Source of the DNA: Candidatus Omnitrophota bacterium
Lineage (GTDB): Bacteria; Omnitrophota; Gorgyraeia; Gygaellales; Profunditerraquicolaceae
Assembly (NCBI GenBank): GCA_028710685.1
Contig: JAQTTQ010000009.1
Location: forward strand, 1-36,327
Length of the DNA stretch: 36,327 nucleotides
Direction of reading: 5' to 3'
The position numbers and the translations under genes were made by a program. Below, piece by piece: positions 7,890-16,053 of this stretch. The notes under the pieces are model-generated. The model had not been told where the DNA came from, did no database searches, and was given only the letters and a program-made list of their open reading frames with translations. Position 1 is the stretch's first letter, and each line of letters starts with the position of its first letter.

Positions 7890-10106
7890 ATGAAAAGGCT
7901 AGAAAACGGCATAGTTTTTATAAATCCCTATAATCCGGACCCGCCTCCTAATTATTTCGGCCCGCCTTATGGCATCAGTTTAATAGCAGCCTGTATGATC
8001 TCTGCCGGCATAAAAATACCTTTAACGGCATACGATTTTGACCTTGAACCGCGCGATTTCATGCTGCAGTCAGTAGAGCGTATTTTAAGAAAAGAAAAAC
8101 CTGCTTATCTAGCTATAGCTACCCAGAGCTGTACAAGGGGCGGCGTATATGATCTGATAGGCTTAGCCAGGAGAATAAAGCCGGATATTACCATAATTTT
8201 AGGAGGGCCCTTTGCTGCGGTTAAATACGATTTCTTGCTTAAGAGTTTTAAGGTTGACTATGTCGTGGTTGGGGACGGCGAAGAGACAATGGTTGAGCTT
8301 ATAAGTAAGCTGGAAGAAGGGGTAGTGCCTTTAGGGGTTAAGGGAGCTGCTTTCTTGCGTAAGGGGAAAATTTATTTTTCCGGGGAAAGAGATAAGGTGC
8401 TTAACCTGGATTCCTTGCCTTATCCGGCCTTTCATCTTTTTAGGGGGTTTGAGAAAAGGATCAATTCTGGCCGCAGCCTTAAGCCAATGTCTAATTTTAT
8501 ACTGGGGCGCAGATGTACAACCCTTAAGAACGCCCTTTTGATGCTTTCTTCGCGGGGATGTGTTTATAGCTGCAATTTCTGCCCGATGAGCAAAATAGAT
8601 AAAGCTAAAGTCCGTTTTCATAGCCCTGAGTATTTTGTCGATATGGTTGCTTATTTTTATCGCAGGTATGGGATAAAAGATTTTGCCTTCGGGGATAATT
8701 TTTTTACCCTCTCCAGGGAAAGGGTGATGAGCATATGTGATCTAATCCTTAAGAAGGGGTTAAAGATTAAATGGAGCTGCATGACCCGCTCTGACAGTGT
8801 GGATAAGAAAATGCTCAGGGCTATGTCAAAAGCAGGATGTTTTGAGATCTCTTACGGTGTAGAAAGCGGCTCTGAGCAGATCCAGGATAAAATTGGCAAG
8901 AAGTTAGATTTGCTTAGGACAAGGGAAGCATTCAGGCAGACCGGGGAAGTGGGGATTAGAAGCATACTTATGCTAATGGTGGGCAATACAGGGGAAAGCG
9001 AGTCTACCATAAGGCAAACCTTTTGCTATGTTAGGGGGCTTAATCCGGATAGCGTACTGGTTAAGCGGGTTAAGGTCTATCCCGGCACCTTAATTCATGA
9101 TCTGTATGAAAAAAATGGCTTATTAAGGAAAAATTATTATAAGGATTCAGAATTTACCCCTCCTTCTTTTACTTGCGAGCATTCCGAAGAAGAACTGGAG
9201 AGGTTAAGCAGCAGGTTAGGGGAAAGGCGCATCTTTGTCCAGGTTAACAATGTTTGCAATAATAATTGCTATCCCTGCAGATTAAACAGGGAAGTTTCTA
9301 ATAAACAAACTGCAGAAATAAAGAACAGCCTTATTCTGGCTTCAACCCGCTGCGAACATATAGTGCTCTACGGGGGGGAGATATTTTTAAGAAAGGATGT
9401 CTTTAAACTATTGGAATTTGTCGAGCAGATACAAGTACATCATCTTAATATATACGGAAACGCAAGGATATTTTCTTATCCCAAATTTGCGGAGAGAATA
9501 AGTAAATATCATTGCCTGGAGTCATTTATTATCCCATTTTTCGGCTTAGCCCAAATACACGATGACGAGGTGAAGGTAAACGGCGCCTTTAATCAGACAA
9601 TGCTTGGGATAAAAAACCTTAATTGCGCTTCCCGTTCTTTTGAGGTTAAGGCGGCTATATACATTACCGAATCAAACTGCGCTATGTTAGGTGAGCTTGT
9701 TAAACTGCTTGTAGATAACAAAATCAAGAGTTTTCGTTTTATCTTCATGCGCGATTCAATGAAGTTAATCTCGGTTCCTGCCAGGAGGCTGCCTTTAATT
9801 AGCGTTGCGGCAGAAAGCCTTAAAAAAGCAGCCCAATATCTTAAGGGAAAGGGTTTTGAATTCTTCTTTGAAGGTTTTACGCCATGTGTCTTAAAAGGTT
9901 ACCCTCAGCACATAAGTGAATTACTTTCTCCTTTTAATGAGGCAATAACCTATGCCAAAGGTTTACAGGGGTGCGGGGAGATGAGAACTCAAGATAAAAG
10001 AAAGCTTAAATGCTGCCCAGGGTGCAAGGAAGACTTATTATGTGAAGGTGTCTGGAGGAGTTATCTAAAAGAACGCGGTGAAGCTGAGTTTGCGCCAATT
10101 AAATGA
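7890..10106 (+). CDS. Fusion of B12-binding-type radical SAM protein and second (type A) radical SAM module
   Basis: Residues about 8-150 form a Rossmann-like cobalamin-binding-type domain (INPYNPDPPPNYFGPPYG, later ILGGPFAA and VVGDGEE). It lacks DxHxxG, as many B12-radical SAM proteins do. The first radical SAM core has C224-x3-C228-x2-C231. A second begins near residue 448 with C456-x3-C460-x2-C463 and YGGE at 494-497. The protein ends in a Cys tail (CCPGCKEDLLCEG, then WRSYLKERGEAEF), the same tail that ends the stand-alone type A proteins of this array. Two complete radical SAM modules in one chain are uncommon. The first probably uses cobalamin for methylation or a related reaction, which is inference. 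No good ribosome-binding site is seen. The next gene overlaps by ATGA. Confidence 0.85.
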   Translation: MKRLENGIVFINPYNPDPPPNYFGPPYGISLIAACMISAGIKIPLTAYDFDLEPRDFMLQSVERILRKEKPAYLAIATQSCTRGGVYDLIGLARRIKPDITIILGGPFAAVKYDFLLKSFKVDYVVVGDGEETMVELISKLEEGVVPLGVKGAAFLRKGKIYFSGERDKVLNLDSLPYPAFHLFRGFEKRINSGRSLKPMSNFILGRRCTTLKNALLMLSSRGCVYSCNFCPMSKIDKAKVRFHSPEYFVDMVAYFYRRYGIKDFAFGDNFFTLSRERVMSICDLILKKGLKIKWSCMTRSDSVDKKMLRAMSKAGCFEISYGVESGSEQIQDKIGKKLDLLRTREAFRQTGEVGIRSILMLMVGNTGESESTIRQTFCYVRGLNPDSVLVKRVKVYPGTLIHDLYEKNGLLRKNYYKDSEFTPPSFTCEHSEEELERLSSRLGERRIFVQVNNVCNNNCYPCRLNREVSNKQTAEIKNSLILASTRCEHIVLYGGEIFLRKDVFKLLEFVEQIQVHHLNIYGNARIFSYPKFAERISKYHCLESFIIPFFGLAQIHDDEVKVNGAFNQTMLGIKNLNCASRSFEVKAAIYITESNCAMLGELVKLLVDNKIKSFRFIFMRDSMKLISVPARRLPLISVAAESLKKAAQYLKGKGFEFFFEGFTPCVLKGYPQHISELLSPFNEAITYAKGLQGCGEMRTQDKRKLKCCPGCKEDLLCEGVWRSYLKERGEAEFAPIK

Positions 10107-13054
10107 TAAAAAATATTTATAAGGATAATAAATCAAAGAGTATCTTTCGGCTGAAACCGGGTTTTTATTTCGCCAATAACCTGCTTGGAGATTATGATTG
10201 TCTTGAAAGTTTTGGCAGATGTAATAATAAGTGCGTTTTTTGTTGTGATTCGGATAATTATAAAGATAATAAGAGCTTATTAATAAAGCCAAGTAGCTCA
10301 CCCAACGGGAAGATCCTTCTCTGCTGCGGAGAGCCAACCAATATTAAGAATGTCGTTAAAACCGTCAAGAATCTAAAGAATAAATATACAACGGTTGCCA
10401 TTTCAACTAACGGAAGAAAATTGGCGGATCTTAAGTTTCTCCGGGCTATGATCAGCGCCGGAGTTAATGAAGCATTCTTTTCTATTCATGGCCACGAGGC
10501 GGCGGTTCATGACAGCATCACCGGGGTTGAGGGTTCATTTGCGCAATCAGTCAAAGGCTTAAAAAATGCTTTGAAGCTTCAGGCTGAGCAGGGTGGCCTT
10601 GAGATAGCAGTTAATGCAGTTATAACTACGAAGAACTTGCCTTTTTTGAGGAAGTATCTGGTATTTCTATATAAACTGGGGATTAGAACCGTTAATTTGG
10701 ATTTGCCTGTTCCTTTGGGCGCGGCAGCTAAATCTTATCGGAAGATTATGCCTCAATACGCGAATGTAGCCTTAGAGTTTGAGAAGGCCCTTGAGGGTTG
10801 CTGTATGAACGGGATGATGATTTTTGTCTCTAATTTACCTTTATGCGTATTTAGTAGCATGAAGGGGGTGGATTACAGTCTTATACTTAATGAAAGCCTG
10901 GAGTTTACAAAGTTACGTTGTAGTGAGAGTGGTATTGTTTGCGCCGATTGTATTGCCAGCAGAGTCTGCCCGGGAGCATTTAAAGATTACGTGGATATTT
11001 ATGGGGATAGAGAATTTAAGGCGTTGAGTGAAATCGGCAGTAAAGAGGAATGTATTCTAAAGAGCAATATTGATAATCTCGCGGTAGTAATAACGTGTAA
11101 ATGTCAGTTGGATTGTCTTTATTGCTACCAGGACCGAGATCGCCCTGATCTCTCTGAAGAGGAACTTTACGCTTCCATAGACCTGCTTTTTACTTCGCCT
11201 TCAGATGAAATTGAACTTCAGTTTTTCGGGGGAGAGCCGTTGCTCAGGCTTGATTTAATTAAGAAGGGTATTAAATATGCCCAGAAAAAGAAAAAAGAAA
11301 CCGGCAAGCAGATCCGCTACCTTTTAACCACAAACGGTTTACTTTTAGATAGAGATTTACTTAAGTTTCTTAAAGAGCAGAATGTTACTATTATGCTTAG
11401 CCTAGACGGTAATTGCCGCACGCATTTGAGAAACCGGCCGTTAAAACATAAGAAGCCAGCTAACTATTTTACCCGTCTCTCTAAGATTTTGCGGCTTATC
11501 AGGGAGGTAGAAAACGATTATTTTATTAATATGGTATTCTTGCCTCGGGATATAAAAGGCCTGAATTTAAATTTAAGCTATTTGATAAAGGCAGGGGTTA
11601 AGGATATTCAGGTTGCTTATGCGGTGGGGGTTATGTTTAAGGACAGCGACATCTTTGCCTGCGTAAAAGCATTTAACAGGCTAAAGGAAGTTGCGCTTAA
11701 GTCAAAAGTCAACTTGCGCAATATTTACACCGATAATGAGCCGGTTCTTTCTTCTCCTCAAATAATGGTTACTGCCGGAGGGGCTATTTATGTGGGGTGC
11801 GGGATCCTTTTAGAGAAGCTTTTCCCTAAGTTCAGCCGGATTTTTTATTCCGGGGATTTGCGTAAGATTACAAGCATATTTTCTTTAAAGCGCTCAAGGC
11901 AGGAACAATTGGCTCTTATTCTAAAGAATATTCATTCTTTATCGCCGGAGTTGTTGAGCAATCTTTATTTAGGGGTTGTTTTATCCCTTTATTCTTTAAC
12001 TAACAGCCTGATTGATGATTATACCTTATTGGCCTCTAATAAGCCTAAACCGGTTGGAAACTATCTTTACAGGGATAAGATGCTTTTGATGCTGACTTAT
12101 CAGTGCCAAATGGGCTGTTCTTACTGCCGAATGGACCGAAGCCATCCTGAAATGCCCGCGGAAACGCTTTATAAGGCAATTGATCTTCTTTTGACTTCTC
12201 CTGAACAGGAGGTAGAGCTTCAATTCTTCGGTGGTGAGCCCCTATTGCGGTTTGACCTTATAAAAAAGGGAATCAGTTATGCCGAGAAAGAAAAGAGGAA
12301 GGTTAATAAAAAGATAAGGTATTTGGTGACTACTAACGGCTTGCTTATAGATAAGGAGAAATTGGATTTCCTGTCCGGATATAACGTATCTTTTTTATTA
12401 AGTATTGACGGAGATGAAAGGACGCAGAAGGCTAACCGTCCGCTTATCGGCGGCAGGGAAGCCTCTTACCCTTTTGGCCTGTTAAGGGAAAAGATGGTTA
12501 TACTTTCAAAGGCAAAATGCAACTATTTTATAAATTTTGTTATCAGGCCGCAGAATATTCCTTACTTATTAAAAAATGTGCATTTTTTCCTGAAGAATGG
12601 AAGCAGAAATTTAAGATTTTCATATGAATTGGGTGCATTTTGGCAACAGGAAAGGATTTTTGAATATTTTCTTAATGTTTTTAGGGCGGTATTAAAATTT
12701 TCGGATGGCTTTGACTGTTCCATAATCAATATAGGTGCGGATGATGAACCGTTTTTAGTCTCTCCGGCATTAACCATGGATTATGACGGTAAGATTTATT
12801 CCGGCTGCACCTTAACCCTGGAAGGCAAATTCCCAGACCTAAAGAAGATAAATTTAGTAGGGGAGGCCGGCAAGATAGATTCAATTTCTGAAATACGCAG
12901 AAGTAAGAGTGAAAGTATCTACAGTATTGTTAATTTTTATCCGCCGAAGTCAACACTCAGGAGGGTTATTCTTAATAATCTATTTATGGGAGAGATCTCA
13001 GGCAGCTTCTTTAGCAGTCTCTTTAATCTAAGCAATGCGGATAAACCAAAATAA
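10103..13054 (+). CDS. Triple radical SAM protein (A+B+B), 983 aa
   Basis: Three radical SAM cores lie in one chain. Module 1 (residues about 1-312, type A) has C40/C44/C47, the signature FSIHGHEAAVHD with GSF, and tail Cys at 273, 280, 283 and 289. Its SAM-binding motif reads CGEPT instead of GGEPT. Module 2 (about 325-640, type B) has C334/C338/C341 and FFGGEPLLRLDLIKKG. Module 3 (about 655-983, type B) has C668/C672/C675 and FFGGEPLLRFDLIKKG. Both B modules continue with TTNGLL, LSLDG or LSIDG, and a SPASM-like end (EP...G-x-IY) whose first Cys ligand is absent. Modules 2 and 3 are clearly paralogous but differ widely in codons, so the duplication is old. The ATGA overlap with the upstream gene indicates coupled translation. 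Confidence 0.88.
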   Translation: MIKNIYKDNKSKSIFRLKPGFYFANNLLGDYDCLESFGRCNNKCVFCCDSDNYKDNKSLLIKPSSSPNGKILLCCGEPTNIKNVVKTVKNLKNKYTTVAISTNGRKLADLKFLRAMISAGVNEAFFSIHGHEAAVHDSITGVEGSFAQSVKGLKNALKLQAEQGGLEIAVNAVITTKNLPFLRKYLVFLYKLGIRTVNLDLPVPLGAAAKSYRKIMPQYANVALEFEKALEGCCMNGMMIFVSNLPLCVFSSMKGVDYSLILNESLEFTKLRCSESGIVCADCIASRVCPGAFKDYVDIYGDREFKALSEIGSKEECILKSNIDNLAVVITCKCQLDCLYCYQDRDRPDLSEEELYASIDLLFTSPSDEIELQFFGGEPLLRLDLIKKGIKYAQKKKKETGKQIRYLLTTNGLLLDRDLLKFLKEQNVTIMLSLDGNCRTHLRNRPLKHKKPANYFTRLSKILRLIREVENDYFINMVFLPRDIKGLNLNLSYLIKAGVKDIQVAYAVGVMFKDSDIFACVKAFNRLKEVALKSKVNLRNIYTDNEPVLSSPQIMVTAGGAIYVGCGILLEKLFPKFSRIFYSGDLRKITSIFSLKRSRQEQLALILKNIHSLSPELLSNLYLGVVLSLYSLTNSLIDDYTLLASNKPKPVGNYLYRDKMLLMLTYQCQMGCSYCRMDRSHPEMPAETLYKAIDLLLTSPEQEVELQFFGGEPLLRFDLIKKGISYAEKEKRKVNKKIRYLVTTNGLLIDKEKLDFLSGYNVSFLLSIDGDERTQKANRPLIGGREASYPFGLLREKMVILSKAKCNYFINFVIRPQNIPYLLKNVHFFLKNGSRNLRFSYELGAFWQQERIFEYFLNVFRAVLKFSDGFDCSIINIGADDEPFLVSPALTMDYDGKIYSGCTLTLEGKFPDLKKINLVGEAGKIDSISEIRRSKSESIYSIVNFYPPKSTLRRVILNNLFMGEISGSFFSSLFNLSNADKPK

Positions 13055-14948
13055 AATGGCACAAAGCGGTATGGATAATTGCAAAGTAGAAAGTCTTATG
13101 GTGATGTGTACCTATTCCTGTCAGTTGGATTGCGCTTATTGTTATGTAAATAGGGCCGGTTATTCTATGCCGGAAGCAGTTCTCTATAAAGCGATAAATC
13201 TGCTCTTGACTACAAAGAGCCCCAAGTGCCAGCTAAGGTTTTGGGGCGGAGAGCCTCTTTTGCGGTGGGAGTTTGTAAAAAAAGGGATAAAATATGCCCG
13301 GGTCATGTCCGCTAAAAAGAAAAAGAAGATTAAGTTCATGATCACTACGAATGGCCTGCTTTTGGATGAAAATAAACTGAAGTTTTTAAAGAATTTGCCG
13401 GTTGAGGTAATGTTTTCCCTGGATGGAGCTGAAAAAGCTAATTCAAGGCTCAGGGTATTTAAATCTAATAGAAACTATTATAAAGTCCTCTTTAGCAACC
13501 TGGAGGCGTTGCGTGACTCGGGGGTGCCTTACTTTGTGAATATGGTGGTAACCCCAAAGACTGCTTTAGGGCTGTCAGAAAACTTGAAATTTCTATACGA
13601 TAACGGAATTAAAAGGGTCCAGCTTGGATATCAAAACGGAATTTTTTGGCCGGCTTCTTTGAAGAATGCTGTAATTAATGGAATTGAGAGCTTCATGGCC
13701 TCGGGGGTAAGCAGTGATTTCTTGATGAATTTTGTAAATGAGTGTGAGCCTACTATTCTCAGCCCTGAGGTAATTTCGGATGTTGACGGGGAAATATATT
13801 ACGATGCGGCTATTTTTATGGAGAAGGTTTTTCCAAACTTAAGAAAATATTATTATGCCGGGACGTTAGAGGAGTGTAAAGCTATTGATTCGCTTTATTC
13901 CTGCCGGGATGAGCTTCTTGAAAAGTTTCAGCAATCCTGCACCACTGTTACGCAAAGAAAGGTTCTCCTTAATAATATTAATTTTGGGCTAGAGTTAGAG
14001 AATTTATTTAAGAAACTCTCGCCCGATTCCTTGGATTCAAATGAGCACCCGCTCTTAATTCCGGTAGTCAGGGGGGATTTTGGTAAGCAAAATGATATTC
14101 TGCCCGGGTTAGGGATAAATTCTTTATTCCTGTATGTAGAGGGGCCTTGTTTAAATGATTGTATTTTTTGCAGGCAAAAAGAAGATTTTGGTTACAGCGA
14201 TATTTTTAAGATTCAGGCCCAATTGCAGCGTAATGCTGAATTGAAGGCCTCCCGGCTTTGTATTATCGGAAACGAGCCTTTAGCCCATTGGGGCATATCT
14301 AAGATAGTCTCTTTGGCCGTTAAGTGCGGATTCTCTAAGGTAGAGGTAATGACTTCAGGGGAGGGCCTATGTGATAAGGAATTTACCTCTGAATTAATTA
14401 AAAGCGGAGTTTCATCTCTTTCTCTGCCGGTATTTTCTGATAAGGCATCTCAACATGATATGATCGTGGGGCGAAGGGGAAGTTTTCGCAGGCTAATGGA
14501 AGGGATAAATAATGCCAAGAACCTGGGGGCGGAGGTATTCGTGCATTCTAATTTGCTTAAACAGAATATCGATTCCCTTATACCTCTTGAGCGGTTGGTA
14601 AGAAAAGGGCTTAAGCTGCCCTTTGTTATACTACCTATCAGGCCCAAAAGTGCTAATATGTCTTTTAAAGACCTGATGCCGCCTTATAAGGATATCTTAG
14701 CTAAGCTCTCCGGGATTAATTCTTTGATGGGGTTTCCGATATGCGTAACAGCTAAAGTTCAGGAAAAGGCCTTAAAGAACAAGGAGGATATCTCTGATTC
14801 TATGAAGCTTTATATTCTGGATCAGAAATTTATTAAAATAAACATCTGTAGGGGCTGCCGCTATAAAAATAGCTGCTTGGGGTTTTTTAGGGAGTACGCA
14901 GATATTTACGGGGTTGGAGAAATCTCCGCTATTGTCAAGAATGAATAA
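13035..14948 (+). CDS. Double radical SAM protein (B+A), 637 aa
   Basis: The N-terminal type B module has C29/C33/C36, the GGEPLLRW box, TTNGLLLD, FSLDG and a Cys-poor SPASM-like end with NECEPTILSP...DGEIY. It closes with QRKVLLNNINFG (307-318), a tail motif shared by other B modules here. The C-terminal module (about 355-637, type A) has C372/C376/C379, GNE in place of GGE (412-414), a partial QHD...GSF signature and the tail CRGCRYKNSCLGFFREYA. Order is B then A, the reverse of its neighbour. The ATG overlaps the upstream gene by 20 bases. ATG at 13056 or 13071 is also possible, because no start has a clear ribosome-binding site. Confidence 0.85.
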   Translation: MRINQNKMAQSGMDNCKVESLMVMCTYSCQLDCAYCYVNRAGYSMPEAVLYKAINLLLTTKSPKCQLRFWGGEPLLRWEFVKKGIKYARVMSAKKKKKIKFMITTNGLLLDENKLKFLKNLPVEVMFSLDGAEKANSRLRVFKSNRNYYKVLFSNLEALRDSGVPYFVNMVVTPKTALGLSENLKFLYDNGIKRVQLGYQNGIFWPASLKNAVINGIESFMASGVSSDFLMNFVNECEPTILSPEVISDVDGEIYYDAAIFMEKVFPNLRKYYYAGTLEECKAIDSLYSCRDELLEKFQQSCTTVTQRKVLLNNINFGLELENLFKKLSPDSLDSNEHPLLIPVVRGDFGKQNDILPGLGINSLFLYVEGPCLNDCIFCRQKEDFGYSDIFKIQAQLQRNAELKASRLCIIGNEPLAHWGISKIVSLAVKCGFSKVEVMTSGEGLCDKEFTSELIKSGVSSLSLPVFSDKASQHDMIVGRRGSFRRLMEGINNAKNLGAEVFVHSNLLKQNIDSLIPLERLVRKGLKLPFVILPIRPKSANMSFKDLMPPYKDILAKLSGINSLMGFPICVTAKVQEKALKNKEDISDSMKLYILDQKFIKINICRGCRYKNSCLGFFREYADIYGVGEISAIVKNE

Positions 14949-16053
14949 TTTGAGCGTAGATAAAAAATTATTATACGGTGAATTGCGTAAGGTTGGCATA
15001 AGTAATTTCCTGGAAAGCAATATGCTTGGGGAAGTCTACTTTATGCTTTCGTTAAAGTGTAATCTGCGTTGTAAGGTATGCGCCTGGTGGGGCAAAAGTG
15101 GGCCTTGCCGCAATAAAGCATTCTTAAGAAAATACCCGCCGGTTCTAACTACGAAAGAATTAATGCGCTTTGCCAGGGAGATTTTATCTTATAACCCGCA
15201 CCGTGTCACTTTCTCCGGAGGAGAGCCGTTATTCAATAAAAAGTGGTATTACCTGGCAAAGTTTTTTAAAGAAAACGCAGTGAAGGTTTCTTTAACTACC
15301 AACGGTGTTTTTCTTTTGAAGGAATTTGAGCGGGTTACTAAGGTAGTTGATGAAATCAACCTTTCTCTGGGCGGGCCTCCTTCGATTCTCTCCGTTATAA
15401 GAGATAACCGGAGGCAGCATTTTAAAGACATAATGCAAGGGCTTATTAAGCTAAGCTCTTTTAAAAGAAATAATAACAATAGGCCCAGCTTAAGAATTCT
15501 TTATACTATTTCTAGCTTAAGCTATAAGCATATGCATGAACTTGTGGAGTTTATGGAGGATAATGATATCGCAATTGACCGTTATCATTTCCAGCATCTT
15601 ATGTTTATCGACGAGCCGACGTTTAAGAAACAAAAGGAAGTTTTCTCAAAAGAATTTAATGTTGCGCGTTGCGACTTGTGGAGAGGGTATACATTCCCAC
15701 CGCTGAATCTAGATTTCGATTTCTTTAAGAAGGAGATTGGTAAGCTTTACAAATTGAATAATGTATCTTTCAGCCCTGATCTTAAGGCTCAAGAGTTGGA
15801 ATCATATTATAGGTTTAACCGCGGGGCTTTGGGTTATAACAGATACTGTACTGCCCCTTGGCACCAGATAGATATTATGCCTAACGGAGATATATATACC
15901 TGCCATGATTTATTTATAGGAAATCTCCGGGAGGAGAACTTTAAAGATATATGGAACGGAGAAATTTCCCGCAAACTCAGGTTTCGACTTACTCGAAAGT
16001 TATTCCCCGGTTGCAAAGGGTGCTTTTATCATTATTCTGAAAGGAGCCGTTAA
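14941..16053 (+). CDS. Radical SAM/SPASM domain protein
   Basis: I place the start at the ATG overlapping the upstream stop (ATGAATAA). A TTG at 14914 would add nine residues. The core has CX3CX2C (SLKCNLRCKVCAWW, residues 40/44/47), FSGGEPLF and TTNGVF. Near the C-terminus comes a real SPASM-type region: YCTAPWHQIDIMPNGDIYTC (C-x-G-x4-C), IGNLREENFKDIWNG, and a final GCKGC. SPASM proteins use extra 4Fe-4S clusters and often modify peptides or proteins; examples are PqqE and anaerobic sulfatase-maturating enzymes. It is the only array member with a near-canonical SPASM arrangement, so it may act on a peptidyl substrate. That last point is inference. Confidence 0.85.
   Translation: MNNLSVDKKLLYGELRKVGISNFLESNMLGEVYFMLSLKCNLRCKVCAWWGKSGPCRNKAFLRKYPPVLTTKELMRFAREILSYNPHRVTFSGGEPLFNKKWYYLAKFFKENAVKVSLTTNGVFLLKEFERVTKVVDEINLSLGGPPSILSVIRDNRRQHFKDIMQGLIKLSSFKRNNNNRPSLRILYTISSLSYKHMHELVEFMEDNDIAIDRYHFQHLMFIDEPTFKKQKEVFSKEFNVARCDLWRGYTFPPLNLDFDFFKKEIGKLYKLNNVSFSPDLKAQELESYYRFNRGALGYNRYCTAPWHQIDIMPNGDIYTCHDLFIGNLREENFKDIWNGEISRKLRFRLTRKLFPGCKGCFYHYSERSR

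Noticed and set aside
11200-12300. Recent DNA-level tandem duplication of the B modules
   Set aside because: Protein boxes are nearly identical, but third positions differ throughout. There is no long exact DNA repeat, so the duplication is ancient and not an assembly collapse or mobile repeat.
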